NCBI GenBank assembly: GCA_001931875.2
Contig: MSJH02000714.1
Span: 83,838-147,837 of the forward strand
Reading direction: 5' to 3'
Length of the DNA stretch: 64,000 bases
Source: Byssochlamys sp. IMV 00236
Taxonomy: Eukaryota; Ascomycota; Eurotiomycetes; Eurotiales; Thermoascaceae
The notes under the pieces: model-generated
Databases searched by the model: none
The model's input: only the letters and a program-made list of their open reading frames with translations
Told to the model about the DNA's origin: nothing
Translations under genes and position numbers: made by a program
In this document: one piece after another, positions 1 through 14,424 of the stretch
How positions within the stretch are numbered: the stretch's first letter is position 1
Layout of the letters: each line of letters opens with the position of its first letter

Positions 1-3000
1 TAGGAAGCTATATTTATTATAGGGATATTTATATTTTTACTAATTAAATCTATAATTTAGCTATAATAAAAGGAGAATCTATTATATAAAGCTATATTTA
101 AATATTCCTATATAGCTTAGCCCTATAATAATATATAGTTAAGCTCTCTAAATATAACTATAAAATACTACGTATACGTCTTATTAAAGAAGGTTAGATC
201 TTATAGTTTATAAAATATTTTAAGGTTAATACTATAACTGCTATAAAATAGCTTAAGTCTTTATATTATACTATATAAAATATTATAGCTAGCTGAATTC
301 TCTAAGGGTTTATTTAATAAGTATTATATTTATTGTATACTATAGGAATAAAGGAAATATATAGTTAATTATTAGCTATATAAAACAGATTTTCCTTATT
401 TTTTAAGCATAATATATAAGTATTATAAGAGAATACTATAGTATCTAAATTTATTAAAATAGTTAAAGAAGCCTATATAATATAGTAAAAGTAAGTAGAT
501 AAGAATTAATATTATTATTAGTAATATAATTATAATAATACTTAAACCTTTTCTTATTATTCTCTCTTCTTAAATTTTTTAAGGTAAAATTAAAGTAATG
601 CTAATAATACTAATTAGACTAGAGATAGAGCCCTATAATAGTTTATACAGACTAGAAATTAAGGCTATAATTATCCTAACTATGCGAATATAATACTCTA
701 TTAATAAAACTAATTTAATATATAAATATAATAATATTAGACTTAAAATCTAGGCTAACCCCTAATATAATTACGCTAGTTCCTATAATATAGTAACTAG
801 AACTAGTAATATTAAGCGCTAAACCGGTATAGAAATAATAATTAAGGTCTTTATCTTTTAGTATAGCTTTAAGCTATAGCCTATTTAAGTATTAAAATAA
901 GTTAAGCTATAAATACTATAGATAGGAACTATAGTTAATAAGGTTATAATATACTTAGCTTAGAAGTATATAATATAGTACCTCTTAATTAAACCCTAGA
1001 TCTAATTAATTTTTCTAAAGAATATAATAACTATTACTATTAAAATAGTTACTAAGATAAATATAATAATTCTTAGTATATAGACTATAGTAAAGATAAC
1101 TATAATACCTATATTAACTATATTATACTATAAATTGCTTTATATTTAAATACTAGCTATATTAAGTAGTCTTCTAGTTAAATAATAAGCTCTATAATTA
1201 TCTATATAATACTAATTATTATTAAAAATTAATATTATATTCTCTTATTATTAAAGCCTTTAATATTATATTATTTAATATTATATTATATAATATTATA
1301 TTACCTATTACTATGCGCATAATTATAACTATATTATAACTTATTATTATTAAATCCCTAGTTAAATAAGCTTCTCCTAGATATACTTTTTGCGGATACT
1401 ATTATATTATAATAAAAGCATATATTACTAGTAGTATTAAGGTAAAGCTAATCTGCTTAAATTTAAATTACTCTATAATAATAATTAATAAGATATTCTT
1501 TAAGTAAGTTATACTGCAAGCGAAAATCTATTATATATTTAAAATAAAGATTAATAAGATAAGACCTATAGTATATAACTTATTAGTTTATGTTTAATTT
1601 ATCTTAAATTATCTAGCTACTTATTATTTTAAACTAATAATGCTTAAGCTTAAAATTAAAGCCTATTTAGTTAATTATCTTAAAGTAAACCTTTTACTTA
1701 AAGTTAATATAATAAGTTATTATAATATATTAATATATCTTACTATTTTAGCCTATACTATTATTAAGAATATTTATATCCTGCTAAAAATTACTATAAA
1801 GCTAAATTATAGTTTATTATAATTAGTTTATTCTATATATAGAATAATAATATTATTAAATAGTTTTATATATATTCTAATATATTTTAAAGAATATCTT
1901 ATAAAAGATTATAATTATTTCTTTAAGCCTAACTATTAAGAAGTAAGTCTATATGCCTATTTAATAAATGCTAACTTTACCTTTATTTAAGCAATTAATA
2001 TTATAAATAAAGAATAGGCTATTTTATAGAAGATATACTTAAGTCTAATTAGTAAATATAAGAAGACTAATATATTTTATATTAACTTAATTATAGTACT
2101 GCTAGTATAGTTAGCGCTATTATCCCCTAATAAAGCTAAAGAATTAGCTATTTAAGGTAATAATCTAAGTTTTAAAAAGAAATTTAATATTAGTATTACT
2201 ATTTATAGGCCTCTAGATATTATTAATAAGCTTAAGAAAATAATTAGAGCTTATAATATCTAGTTAGACTATAGATTTATTAATATTTCCCTAAATTAAT
2301 AAATAATAATCTTATTAAAGGAAGATTAAGAATTAAGTATCTTTAAGTATATTAAGATTTACTCTTTTAGCCTTAAGGACTATAAAATTATTAATTAAAC
2401 CTTTAATAAGCTATATTACTAGAGTAGGATAGAATATATTATTAATTATATACTAAGTAAATATCCTGTATTTATTATCTAGCGTAATATTAAGTATAAT
2501 AAAATAATAATCTATAAAGGCAGAGTAGTTATAGATATCTATAGGCTAAATTATATTATTAAACTTAATACTTACTCTCTTCTATTATAAAAGGAGATTA
2601 TTATATTTATAGTAAGAAAATACTTTATTTTAATATTTAATATAGTATCTTTTTAATATTAATAATATATTTAATATAATTATAAGAACTATCTTTTAAT
2701 TATATCTTATAGAGAATAGGAGATTTTTAATATTACTATTATAGGCTTTTATAATATACTAGTATATATTTAGCGCTAGATAAATTACTATCTATATATT
2801 TTTTATAAATTTATAAGAATATATATTAATAATATTATAATCGCCTTTAATATAATTAATAATTATTATATATATCTCTATAAGATCTTTAAGAAAATGC
2901 AGGAACTAAATATTAGGCTTAACCTTAAGAAGTCCTTTATAGGATTTTTCTTTATATAATTATTAGATTACTATATTAACTTATTAAAAATAAGTATTAT

Positions 3001-5534
3001 TAGTAAAAAGATAAAGGCTATAATTAATATTCTATTTCTTTATATAGCTTAAGCCTTAGAATTATACCTTAGCTTAATAAGATAGTTTAGGCAGTATATT
3101 CCTTAGTATACTAGGATTATACAGCTATTTTAAGATTAGAAGATAGTGCTTTTTAGCAGAGCTCTTATAAAAGGTAAAGTATAGTAGAGTTTTATAAAAA
3201 ATATAATCTTAACTATATTTTTATAAGCTAAGATAAATATTTATAATATTATTTAAAAGCACTTTAATAATTTATTCTTTCTTATATATTATAACTTAAA
3301 GCGCTAGCTCTATTTTAATATTAATACTAGTATCTCTAGCTTTAATATTATGCTATATTACCTCTATAGTAATATTAAGGCTTAATTAAATAATTATTAT
3401 CTTTCTATAGTTTATAAACCTTTTAAAGCTATATCTAATTAATTAAAAATTTAGCTAATTATATTTTTCTTAAGGCAGCTTAATATAGCTAAAAAGAGAT
3501 ATTAGCTAATAAAAATAGAGATAGCATATTTAATATAAATACTATATAAGATATACTATATTATTAAAACCTATTAAATGCTATTAATTATTTTTATAAA
3601 TTATAATACTATAATTATAATTGCTAAATAAATATCTCTTTAATTAATATTTACAGATTAGACTAACTTATACCTTATCTTAGCATTATAATATATATAG
3701 AGATTTAACCTTATATTTATATATAAGCTAAAATATAATAATATTATTGCAGACGCGCTATTATATCTTAAATTATTCTCTATTAAGCTAAATATCTCTA
3801 TATTAAAAGATATTAGATACTATTTAGCTATTATATTTCTTAAGACTATTTATATTAATAATACTAAGAATAAGCTATAATATAATATAACTCTTATTAA
3901 GTTATTAGAGAAGTTTAAGACTTAATTAGAGAATAGCTATAAAACTAATCTTTATTAATCTAAGATCTTTATTATGCTATAAGATAATATAAACTCTATA
4001 TATTTTCTTTTTATAATTTGTAATAAACTCCTTTATATAGTTAATGCTAATAATATATAATATCTTTATATATTATAGTTAGTCCTTAAGAATATTTTTA
4101 CAATAACTTATAATAATATAGAATACCCTAGGTATTATTAAATAGTTACTAATATTTATAACTTTATAATCTATAGACTTATAAAATAAGTTAAAGCATA
4201 TATTAAGCATTACTATTTATACTAAATAAATTAAATATATTATTATATATCTTATAGCAGCTATTAGCTTATTCTTATACTAAATATCTCTTTTTATATA
4301 ATTATTATAGATTTTATTATAAGATTACTAAATATAGGGCTATATAATTAAATCTTAACTATTACCTGTAAATTTATAAAATAAGTTATATTTATACTAG
4401 GGTAAGATATATAGACAGTTAAAGACTAGGCATTAATATTATTTAAATAACTCTAGATTAATAATTAGGGCATTTTATTAGTAATCTTATTAAATTATAA
4501 TTTAAAGTTTCTATTAGAGCTATAGAAAGGCCTATTTAAATATCTTAATACTAAGTTACTTTATTTAATAGTATATTACCTATAGACTAATAGATAGTTA
4601 GAATAAATTAATTAAATAGCTAAGATTACCCTATAATATTACTTAACTATTCTAGAAGATATTATAGCTTAGCTTAAAATACTGCTATTAATATAACTAG
4701 TATTAAATTCTAGCCTATTATTTATTATAATAAAATTTCTATATAATTTAATATATAGTACTAAATTAAGTAATACTATAAATCTCTATAATAAGGAAAT
4801 CTAAGACTTTACTTTATAATTTAATATATATAAAGTATTCTATTTAATTATTATAGACGCTAAGTATATATATAATAAGAATTATTAGCTAATCTATTTT
4901 ACCCCTAATAATAAGGTCTTACTAAAGTTATATTATAGATATAATATCTTTAATATAGCTATTCTTAATAGGAAGTTATTAATATAATATATAGGACTAC
5001 TTATAATTAAGCATAAGATTAAATATCTTATATATTAGCTAGATATTCTAGCTTATTAAAAATATTATAATATTTTTTTATTACTTATCTAGAGCTATAC
5101 TATATAAATAATCCCTTTAAATATTTTATATCCTTTAATAATATTCCGCTGCTATATATTAATATAGAGAATACTAGTATTAGTTATTATAAGATTAAGA
5201 TATTATTTAACTATTATATTTAGTAAGTTTAAGGTAAAACTATTATTAAGTATTTAATTTACTAGAAGAAATATAATACTTATTATAATATATAATATTA
5301 TTTTAAGGATTTAGCTAATACTTAAGAATTTATCTAGAAGTATAATTAATATCTCGGACTATTAGCTAAACTATAGAAGCGCGGGTAATTCTATAAATAA
5401 TATTAATTTTAAACCTATAAACTAGGCGCAAGAGAAGATAAACTATAGAAATATCTAACTATATCTTATATTATATCTATATATATATTTCTATACTCTA
5501 TTATTAAGGATAATAATATTTTTTTTAAAGAGGG
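1..5534 (+). mobile_element. RIP-decayed Gypsy (chromovirus) pol region, 5' end outside window
   Basis: This is a dead Ty3/Gypsy retrotransposon read on the plus strand. No reading frame survives, but the order of pol signatures is visible once stop codons are read through. A reverse-transcriptase motif like VVIDIYRLN lies near 2527-2553. The catalytic YIDD box reads YINN near 2820-2832, and a WFRQYI-like motif lies near 3085. RNase H ends with an ADALxxL-like stretch near 3750. The integrase HPQTDGQTERxN signature is visible in altered form at about 4577-4610. A chromodomain-like segment (YLIYWKKY, then NIQYYFKDLANTQEFI) sits at about 5229-5330. The D-to-N and Q/R/W-to-stop changes are what G-to-A / C-to-T mutation produces. 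The gag part (1 to about 1400) is too decayed to assign. A purine run (aaagaggg) at 5527-5534 may be the polypurine tract, with the 3' LTR after it. Confidence 0.75.
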
Positions 5535-5973
5535 TATATTAATATAAATATAGGCATATAATACTATCTTAGCATCGCCTGCTTATTACCTTAATAGGGT
5601 ATAAAAATGCGAGATATAGAAGCCTCAGGTAATAATTAGCTATATAGTTACTTCTTTATATAGCTAATAGAAGAATAACTTCTTTATCCCTTATACTATA
5701 ATAATATATATACTATACTAGAGCTAGTTATAATAACTTAATTAATTAAGCTATTAGAGCTTATATAAACAGGTAAGATTATAATTATATTAATTATAAA
5801 TAGAGATTAAGATTAGCTTAATAAGCTATATATACTTATTAATATTTTAACCTACTCCTATAGATTTATACTATAAATACTATAAAGAGCTAGTATTAAA
5901 GTTTAAAACACAATATAAAAAAAAATATAAGCAGATAAAATCTCTATAGTCTTAAGCTTTATATCTTAAAGAA
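5535..5973 (+). repeat. probable 3' LTR and flank of the first Gypsy element
   Basis: This stretch follows the purine run aaagaggg directly and begins with TA, as a RIP-mutated TG would. It has no coding signature. The partner 5' LTR lies outside the window, so neither the LTR identity nor its right end (perhaps near 5,910) can be confirmed. Confidence 0.35.
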
Positions 5974-5978
5974 GCAAG
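5974..5978. repeat. left target-site duplication of the minus-strand Gypsy element
   Basis: The 5-mer gcaag abuts the left LTR. The 5-mer after the right LTR (14613-14617) is gtaag. They differ by one C/T transition, as expected if a once-identical 5-bp duplication was later hit by RIP. Confidence 0.6.
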
Positions 5979-6166
5979 TAATAGAGAACGACGATAAAAT
6001 AATAGTTTTGGTGGCTCGACGCCAGAACTTAAGATAAATTTAGGGGAGAAAGCTTGCCCCCTCTTTAACAGAAGGAGAAGATTATATCTAGCTAGGTATA
6101 CTTATATAATAGGACCCTTATACCTTTATACCCCTCTCTAATAGCCGCACTGGTAGATTTATATTA
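5979..6166 (-). repeat. 188-bp LTR (3' LTR of the minus-strand element)
   Basis: This 188-bp direct repeat aligns without gaps to 14425-14612. I count about 26 differences, all transitions (C/T or G/A). Both copies begin and end with TA, which fits RIP acting on the usual TG...CA ends. For an element transcribed on the minus strand this copy is the 3' LTR, and a polypurine tract lies directly inside it. Confidence 0.85.
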
Positions 6167-6167
6167 G

Positions 6168-6180
6168 AGTCCCCCCTTTT
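6168..6180 (-). other. polypurine tract of the minus-strand Gypsy element
   Basis: On the minus strand this reads aaaaggggggact, immediately upstream of the 3' LTR. That is the correct place and composition for the primer of plus-strand DNA synthesis. It is nearly unmutated although everything around it is AT-rich. The tract has no CpA dinucleotide on either strand for RIP to act on. Confidence 0.7.
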
Positions 6181-9100
6181 AAGTTAAAGCAACGTCCTTA
6201 TTACTATTATCTCTTGCACTTTTTACTTAATTTTAGTTGCTAAATATACCTATCTTACTTATTATCTATAAAAGTATTAGAATAATTAACAGTTATAGCT
6301 ATTTCTATAGTTATGCCTATTAGCTATATAATATTTGCTTTGCCCTAGTTATTAATAAATAGTATTTATTTTTAGTCTCGCCTAGCTATTTTCTATTTAG
6401 TGTATTTATTCTTAAACTGCAATATTATTACTTGTAAGTAAATATAGTATATTATAATAGCTGCTGTTATCAGATCTATTCTTACTTTCTTAATAGTTAC
6501 TTTAAGTATAAGAAGTATACACTTTAAAGAAATAATAACCCTATTCTTATTTACCTATAAGTATTATAATAGTATATCTATTCCTTTTTTTAGAAAAGAT
6601 TAAATATAAAGTATTTATTCTTTGCTATAGGAAGAGTTAATAAATAGACTAATTAAGATAAGAAGGAGATACTGCGGATTAATCAGTGTAGGGTATTTAG
6701 GTAGGGTAGTATTACATTAAATAGCTGAAGTAAGGAAGAATCTTAAGTCTGGGTATAGAAAAAGGAAGTGTTTTTCTATAAATAAGGGTGCGCTAGCGCT
6801 ATCCTATATAATAAGGGTAATATTATTATTATTATAGAGGGGATCTATAGTAGTAGGGTTCTTATAAATAGGCGATTATATCTAGTCCTCTATCTAGGTA
6901 CTAATAAATCTTATTTATAGTAGCTTCTTTAATAATATAGGCGTAGCTATTAGTTTTAGAAACTGAGAAGTAGTATTATAAATAGCTTTATTATATAACT
7001 TAATAGTTACCTTCTAGTAAGTATCTTATATAATAGCTTCTCTTATAATAAGGCGGTTTGTTAAGACTATATAGATCGCTTCTTTAGCCTTTATATTTCT
7101 ATTGATAAGATAGCTGAGTTTAAGTAACTTATTAAAGTTAAATCTATATAAATTAAGGATTATCCTTACTATAAGGAGGAAATTAATAGCTAGCTTATAT
7201 AATCTAGCTATAATATATTATTATTATCTTACTATATACTAATCCTAATTATCTTTATCTATAAGTATAGTTAATATATTAAAATCCTTTAGCACATATA
7301 TAGTAGTTATAACTTAGGCTTTAAGGCGAGATAGGTAACAATTTATATATATCTTACCTTCCCTTTATATAAAAATATTAATATCTATTATTAAGGATAG
7401 AAAAACTAGTAGAAGAGTTAAATACAGAGCAATTAACTTAAATAATAAAATAAGGAAAGATTAAATATAATCGCGGTAGCCTGTAGAGTATAATAAAGAG
7501 ATAGAAGTTAACTTTTAATAGTTAACAGTACAATATAATAATAAGTAAAGATATAGATAAAAATAAAGTCTAAATGTAGCAATAGAGCGGTTAGGTATAT
7601 AAATAATAGCTAATCTATCCTATTTATCTGGCCTTAGATATTAATTACTATTACGCTGCCTATAGTATTATTCTTTTAGATATAATGTTTATAGTATTGC
7701 TGCAGTAGTTCCTTAAGATTAATAAGATTATATAGTCTATTATAGTTACAGATAAGATCTGCAGTATCTATAAGATCTTTAATATTATACTAGACGTTAA
7801 ATTCTAGGCTATAATCTAATTACCTAATAAGGTATTTAATAATATTCTTCTTTTATATTTTACGGATATATTAATTTACTAGCTATTTAATTTTATAGTA
7901 ACCTATATCTTCTTTATTAACTTATACTGGGGGCAGATTATATATAGGTTAAACTTAGTAGAATAAGTTATTACTATAGTATAGTTCTAAATATACTATT
8001 AAAAATATATTATAATAGCGCCAGTGCGGTAGGATTTCTAGCTTATATACTAGACGCCTAACTTAATAAAGAACCTTTAGCAGGCCTATAAATTGCGCTA
8101 ATAATTTAGGTCTAAGCTTTATTAAACTAGGCATATTATACCTGTAGTAGAGCTATAATAAAACTAAATTACCAGGGGCGAAGTATATAGCCTTATAGTA
8201 TTAGTTGTAAACTCTCTTAGCATCTATTACTGTAAATTAGAGTGCCTTATACATATTAAGATAGTATATAAAGTCTTAGATTATCCTGGAGTAAAGAGTT
8301 ATAATATTGCCAAGGTATATTTTAAATATAAGATTATATAGTAACTTTATTATAGCGGTTAATAGTAAAGAGTTTAATACCGCTTATATATATAGAAGTA
8401 TCTTTAGTTAATCTGTAATTATCTTGAGCATTATAATATAGTATTATAATATAATCTCTGCTATTTAATTTATTCTCTCAGATTAGTTATTAGTTTATAG
8501 GTAGTAGGCTATAGAGTATAATAGCTTAGTGTTTAAACCTTTAAATAGGCTAGTCTACAGTTCTAAAAGGAACTTTCAGTTATAGTCTAATATTATAATA
8601 GAGGGCAGATTCTAGTTACCTATTTAGAGACGCTTAAGTAGGGCTATAGCCCAGTTATAGGCTATCTATATATCCTTTCCTGTGATAAAAGTAACCCTCT
8701 TAGTAAATTTATATGTCACCGTTAGCATCTGATTATATTCCTTTGTCTAGGGTAAACCTAGGATAAAGTCTAGGATAATTATATAAAAGGGGATTTCAGG
8801 TAATAGAATCAGTTAGTAACTTCTATAAAAAGAATACTAACATGTCTAGTTAATCTAATATTTATAGCAATATCTAATATATGCCTTAATATGCTTTATT
8901 ATCTAATAAATAGCAAAGCTATATAGATAAAAGATTATCTTATAGTAGCCTAGATAACCTATATTATTATAAGTTATTTTAAAGACTTCTATAAGGACTA
9001 ATTTAGGCAGGCATAGCTATTTAGAACTATTAGCGCTAACTAAATAGAGGAGTTTATTATATAAAATAAAAGATAAGACTATAATATTATCTTGTTCAGC

Positions 9101-12100
9101 CTTAAATAGGTTAAGAATATAGGCCTAATAAGAATTAGTCCGGTATCTCTATTTTAAAAGTTGCTTAAAATTATTTAATAACTCTAGTAAGGTTATATTA
9201 TAGACTAGTAGTTCCTCCTTACTAATATAGGCACAGCTAAAAAAGATTTTATAGTCTAATTCTATTTCCTTTAATATTACTATTAGAGATAATAATCTAG
9301 AGAGTATATCTATAATAATATTTTTTTTTCTGGGCTTATACTAGAGGCAAATCTTAAAGTACTATATATATTATAATGCTCTAATAAGGCGCAGATTTAG
9401 CTTATCTGTAGAGGAAGTTATTAGTATTATCTATTAGGCGATAGTAAGTATTACGCTATAGTCTGTAAATATAATTAATAGATCTTTAGCAGTCTTAATA
9501 ATATAATATAATTTATATAGAACCTAAATAAGGTAAGCTATTTTTATTTCTATCGGCTAGTAATTTCTTTTAGCAGCGTTTATATAGCAATTAAAGAAGA
9601 ATATAGGCTATATATAGCAATAGTTCGCATCGGCTTTAATTCTTAATATTATATATAACAAATGTTAGTTATCTTTAGGATTTTCTTCGCGGAGGTAATA
9701 TATAATTGCTAAGAAACCTGCAATAGATGTGTTAAGATTAATATAGAGCTATCTCTTTAAAGAGTAATAGACTAAGAATAAGAGAGCAGCAAAGTGCCTC
9801 TAGATCTTATTATAGGCGCGGAGCTTTATATTAGATAATATAACTAAGGGAGTATTTATAGCTAGCCGCTGATATACTGTCTTACTATATAATTTCTTAG
9901 CTAAGGCATATAATAGTATAGTCTTTTAGTTCTTAAGTAGTTCTATTATTATGGTATAGCTAGAGCAATACTATCTTATCTAATTAATAAGTCTAAGATA
10001 TATCTTAAGCTATCTTAGGTTAGCCGGGAAAGGCAATTTTATAATTGCTTTTAACTTCTCCTCTGTAAAGGATAAGCCTAGTATATTAATATATTAGCTG
10101 AGAAGGCGGATGCTGGGATAAATAATATATAACTTTTCCGGGTTAATACTAATATTAAGCTCCTTAAGCCGGCTAAAGATAATATAGAGATATTGCTTAT
10201 ACTTATCTTCTATATCTAATATAACTATAAGATTATTAATATAAACCCTTATAAAAGGGAGATTGCATAGCTTATTCTCTATCTGCCTTTATATATAGGC
10301 TATAGCATTCTTAAACCCTATAATAACTACCTTAAAAATCTCTTATCCTTTATATATAATAACACTTAGATATTATTATCTATTAGGATGGACACGCTAT
10401 TAATAGAAGAATCGTATAGTATTAAAGGTTAAGATATAGCACTTACTTGCGATAAACACTAAGATAATCTCTTAGAGGGGAATAGGATAGATATTAGGTT
10501 CTATTATTTTATTAAGTCCTTAAATATTAATAATAACCTTAGCTTTTCTTATAATCTTACTGTTTTTAATAATATTATGCTAAATAATAAATACAGGGTA
10601 TTTAGTAGGAGTATAATTAATAGCCTATTTTATTCTGTCTTATCTATAGAGTTTATTAAACTTTTTGTTAATAACCTTATATTCTTTTAGTCCTAGGGAA
10701 TAGACTTTACTATAATATAGTGCCTCTTTTTCTTAGCCTTAGGCAATTTTTATAGTTATTTATTCTTTCTCTAGGATATTAATAAAACTGTAGTTATGCT
10801 AGATATTATATTGCTTAATAATATTATAAAATTGCTAGTATATAGCCTTATGTTCTGCGTATACAATTACTCCCTGGGGAAGCCTATATTTATATAGTCC
10901 TAGGCCTATTTAGGGGGACAGTAAGATAAGTTCTTAGATAGGTTTTATTGTAAGGATATTAGTGCTTAGTTCTATAAAAAATATATTAGTATTATTAAGG
11001 TTATAGAGCAGTCTAAGATATATCTTTTTAAGGATAGTTTACTCTTACATTATAGTATTAATTATATTAATAAAAGCAAAATATATATCTGCAATATATA
11101 ACTAAAAGCTAAGGGGTATTCTACTATAAGATAGTTTAAATAAGAAGTCTCTATCTCCTAGTAGTTCTTTAGCAATATAGACTAATATTCTGACTATAGA
11201 TTTAGGAGGAACTATAAACTTAGCTGCAGTATAGACAGGATATGCCTTATAATATTCCTTTAGAGTTACCTAGATTAAGGCGCTTATATTGCCAATTCTT
11301 AATTAATGCATTAAGAAATTGAGCATTATATATAATAGTATAATAATATTGCTTCTAATAAGTATATATACTTATAAGCTATTAATAATATAGACTTCTA
11401 TTTCTATATAAAATATAACTATTTCTCTTCTAATTAATACTAGGAAATCTAAGGATATTTTTATATATTCAGTTAATTCTTAAATTATTGCCCTAATACC
11501 TTTAATATATACTAGTCTATTAAGCTTAGTAATCTTAATATCTGGCAAGTATTGCTGTAAGAATTTGCGGTCTATAAGTATTATATTATAGCCGGTATTA
11601 AGGATTAGTTTAATATATTATACCGCTCTAATAAAGCGTGCAGAGACTATTATATAGCGCTATACTCTAAAGACTTTTTTAGAGTATTAGCTAGCTTGCT
11701 TAGAGATTATAATAATTTTAGGGTTTTTTATCTGCTTATCTAACTTATTATAGATATAATAAATATTAATATAATAAGCTTAAATATCTAGAACTATCTT
11801 GCGGGCGGTATTGCCGGGCTTAGTATAAAGTAGGTTAGAATAAAAGTCTACTTTGCAAAGGTGCGCATGCAGGCAATTGTTTAAGATAAAAAAAAATATA
11901 ATAGATACAATATTTGTAAGGCTTATAAATGTTAGGATTAGTATTAATTAAGTTAATATTAGTGTAGTAATTCTTGAAGTTATCTTTAAAGTAATTGGGG
12001 TTTGCAATTTTCTTAAAACCCTAATTCTGAAAATCCTAATTATTATATTCCTGCTTATTATATTCTGGTTAATTATTATAGATATTATTTTACCTAGTAT

Positions 12101-14424
12101 AATATATACCCTAGTAAAAACTGTCTTTAAAACTATAGTAATATATATTATCTTAGTAGTACTTATTGCCTAATTCAGATTCTACAGGGTAATTATTAGT
12201 ATCCCTATAGTAAGCCCGCGTTAAAATTATATTCTGATAATTTGCTATGCTGTTAAAGTTCCTCTGCTGTATAGTATTTTATTGCTGGTATTAATATTAA
12301 CTAGGCTAGTAAGTCTGGTTCTAATATAGGTATTAGGGAAATAGCGGACGAAGCTATTGCTATTATAGCTGTTATAACTGTTGCTATTATTACTGTGGCT
12401 ATAGCTATTATTACTAATATTAGTTCTAGAAGCCGGTGTTCTAATAAGGAAATAATTGTGCTTGCTAGTTAGGCTATGGCCTACCCTAATTGTTTTAGTT
12501 AGTATATTGTATATTATAGGAGTTCTAATATCTATTCCTAGGGTTATTAAAAGGGGTATTAGGAAATCTTCTCTAGTTACTATAAGATGTATTGAAGGGA
12601 TATTAGTTTAGCTAGTTCTATCTCTAGCTGTCTTACTGGCGCTATTGCTTTTAAGCTTACTCTATCTATACTATAAAGGCCTCTTCTAGTTTATATATAA
12701 AGTCTTCTAGTGTAATATCCAACTGCAGCATGCAAATATTATATTTAAGGTTGGGATCTAATTAATTCTATGCTATAAGAAGCTAGCTATAAGTATTCTT
12801 TATGCCGGAGGCCTTATATAGCCTGATTATAAATTAGATAAATTCTTATAGGCTATATCTATTCCTCATATCTATTATTATATATATTAATTAATTTAGC
12901 TCCTATATTACTATAGCAGGGTTCTTTTAAAACTGCTTAATAAAGGCTAGAATCTATCCTATTTTAATAGTTAGATAGTATAAAGAGTTCTTTTTAAGGT
13001 TGGTTAATTCCGCTGCAAATTATTGCAGGGCTACGCTATAGAGTAATACATAAATATAAGCCCAGATTATTAGTTTGCCTTTAACTGTTATAAGATTATA
13101 TATCCTATTAATAAAGATAAGGATATCGCAATAGTATATATAATTTTTAATGCTAACTACTAGTCCTTCCCTAGTGCAATTAGTATCTTTAAGATTTAGG
13201 TAGAAATAGCCTAAATTATCCTATTTCTACAATAATAATAGTATAGTACTATCTATACTAGATATTCCCCTATTAGAGGCGTTTTAGCTATTAAAAGCCC
13301 CCTAGTTTTGGCTATAATCTTAGTCCTATAGACGATTAATTAGAGCTTAGTTCTAATTTAATATCTGCTATATTATTTATAGTATAGCATTGCCTTCTAT
13401 ATTATTATTAGCGTTGCCTCCTCTATTATTATTAGTGTTACCTATTTGCCCCTGCGCTTAAGAGCTTAAATTATATTACCCTTAGGCCTGCGAGCTTAAA
13501 TTAACACTAAGGTTGGGGTTTATATTTATATTTATATTAGATATCTTAGATAGTTTTATACTTACAGATAATATAGCTCTAGATTATCCTTTAAATCTTC
13601 TTAATAGAATAATGCCTCCTAGTAAAACTATAGGTTCGCCAGGGTATAAGTCCTTCTACAGAGAGAATGTTTTAAATAATAATAAAAACTATATTTTCTT
13701 CTACAGATTTCTAGCAGTATCTAAGAGACTGCTGCGGTTTATCTTTTATTTTGCTAGATAGACAAATATTCTGTTTAACTATTATCTGTCTCTTATAAGT
13801 AGCTAGGAGACTCTTAGAAACAAAGGATTCTAGAGCTGCGTTAATATTATTGCTAGAGCTATATAATTAGCTATAATAAAATTAATATAGTTAATAAGGT
13901 CTTATTTAAAATAATAATAATAGACAGAATTTATAGCTCTAAACACCACTAATTAGAATCTTAACTTAACTATTTAGATATAGAGGTTTAGAAATCTTAG
14001 GTTATCTAGAGCGTTATTATCTGGTATAGCTATAATAAGGTAATAAATTCTTAAAGGTAATAATACAAATAATGAAAATAATAATAAAAATGAAGAAGTT
14101 CTAATATAAGTTAATATTAAGATAATAGAAATAATAATTAAAGTAACAGTAGGACCTTAGTCTAGCTACATATATAGAAGCTAATAATACTTATATATAA
14201 GCTAGTACTAGATCTAACACTAACAGAGGTAGTCTAATAATAATAAACTATAATAATTCAATGAAGATAATGGGGATAATAGAGATTAGGGAATAAGGGG
14301 AATAAGAGGATAATATGCTAATAGCGTGCTAATCGGGTCCTGATTAATGTAGAGAGCCTATAAAAAAAAAAAATTTCAAATTATAATAGCTGCGGTTATA
14401 GATAACCCGGATATGCTATTATTT

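Noticed and set aside
1640..1822. 60-codon open frame in AT-rich DNA
   Set aside because: Ile/Leu/Asn/Tyr-rich translation is what AT-rich DNA gives by chance; it is a remnant of the element, not a gene.
13513..13761. 82-codon open frame on the plus strand inside the dead element
   Set aside because: It is antisense to the element, has no family resemblance and is within RIP-mutated DNA; chance.
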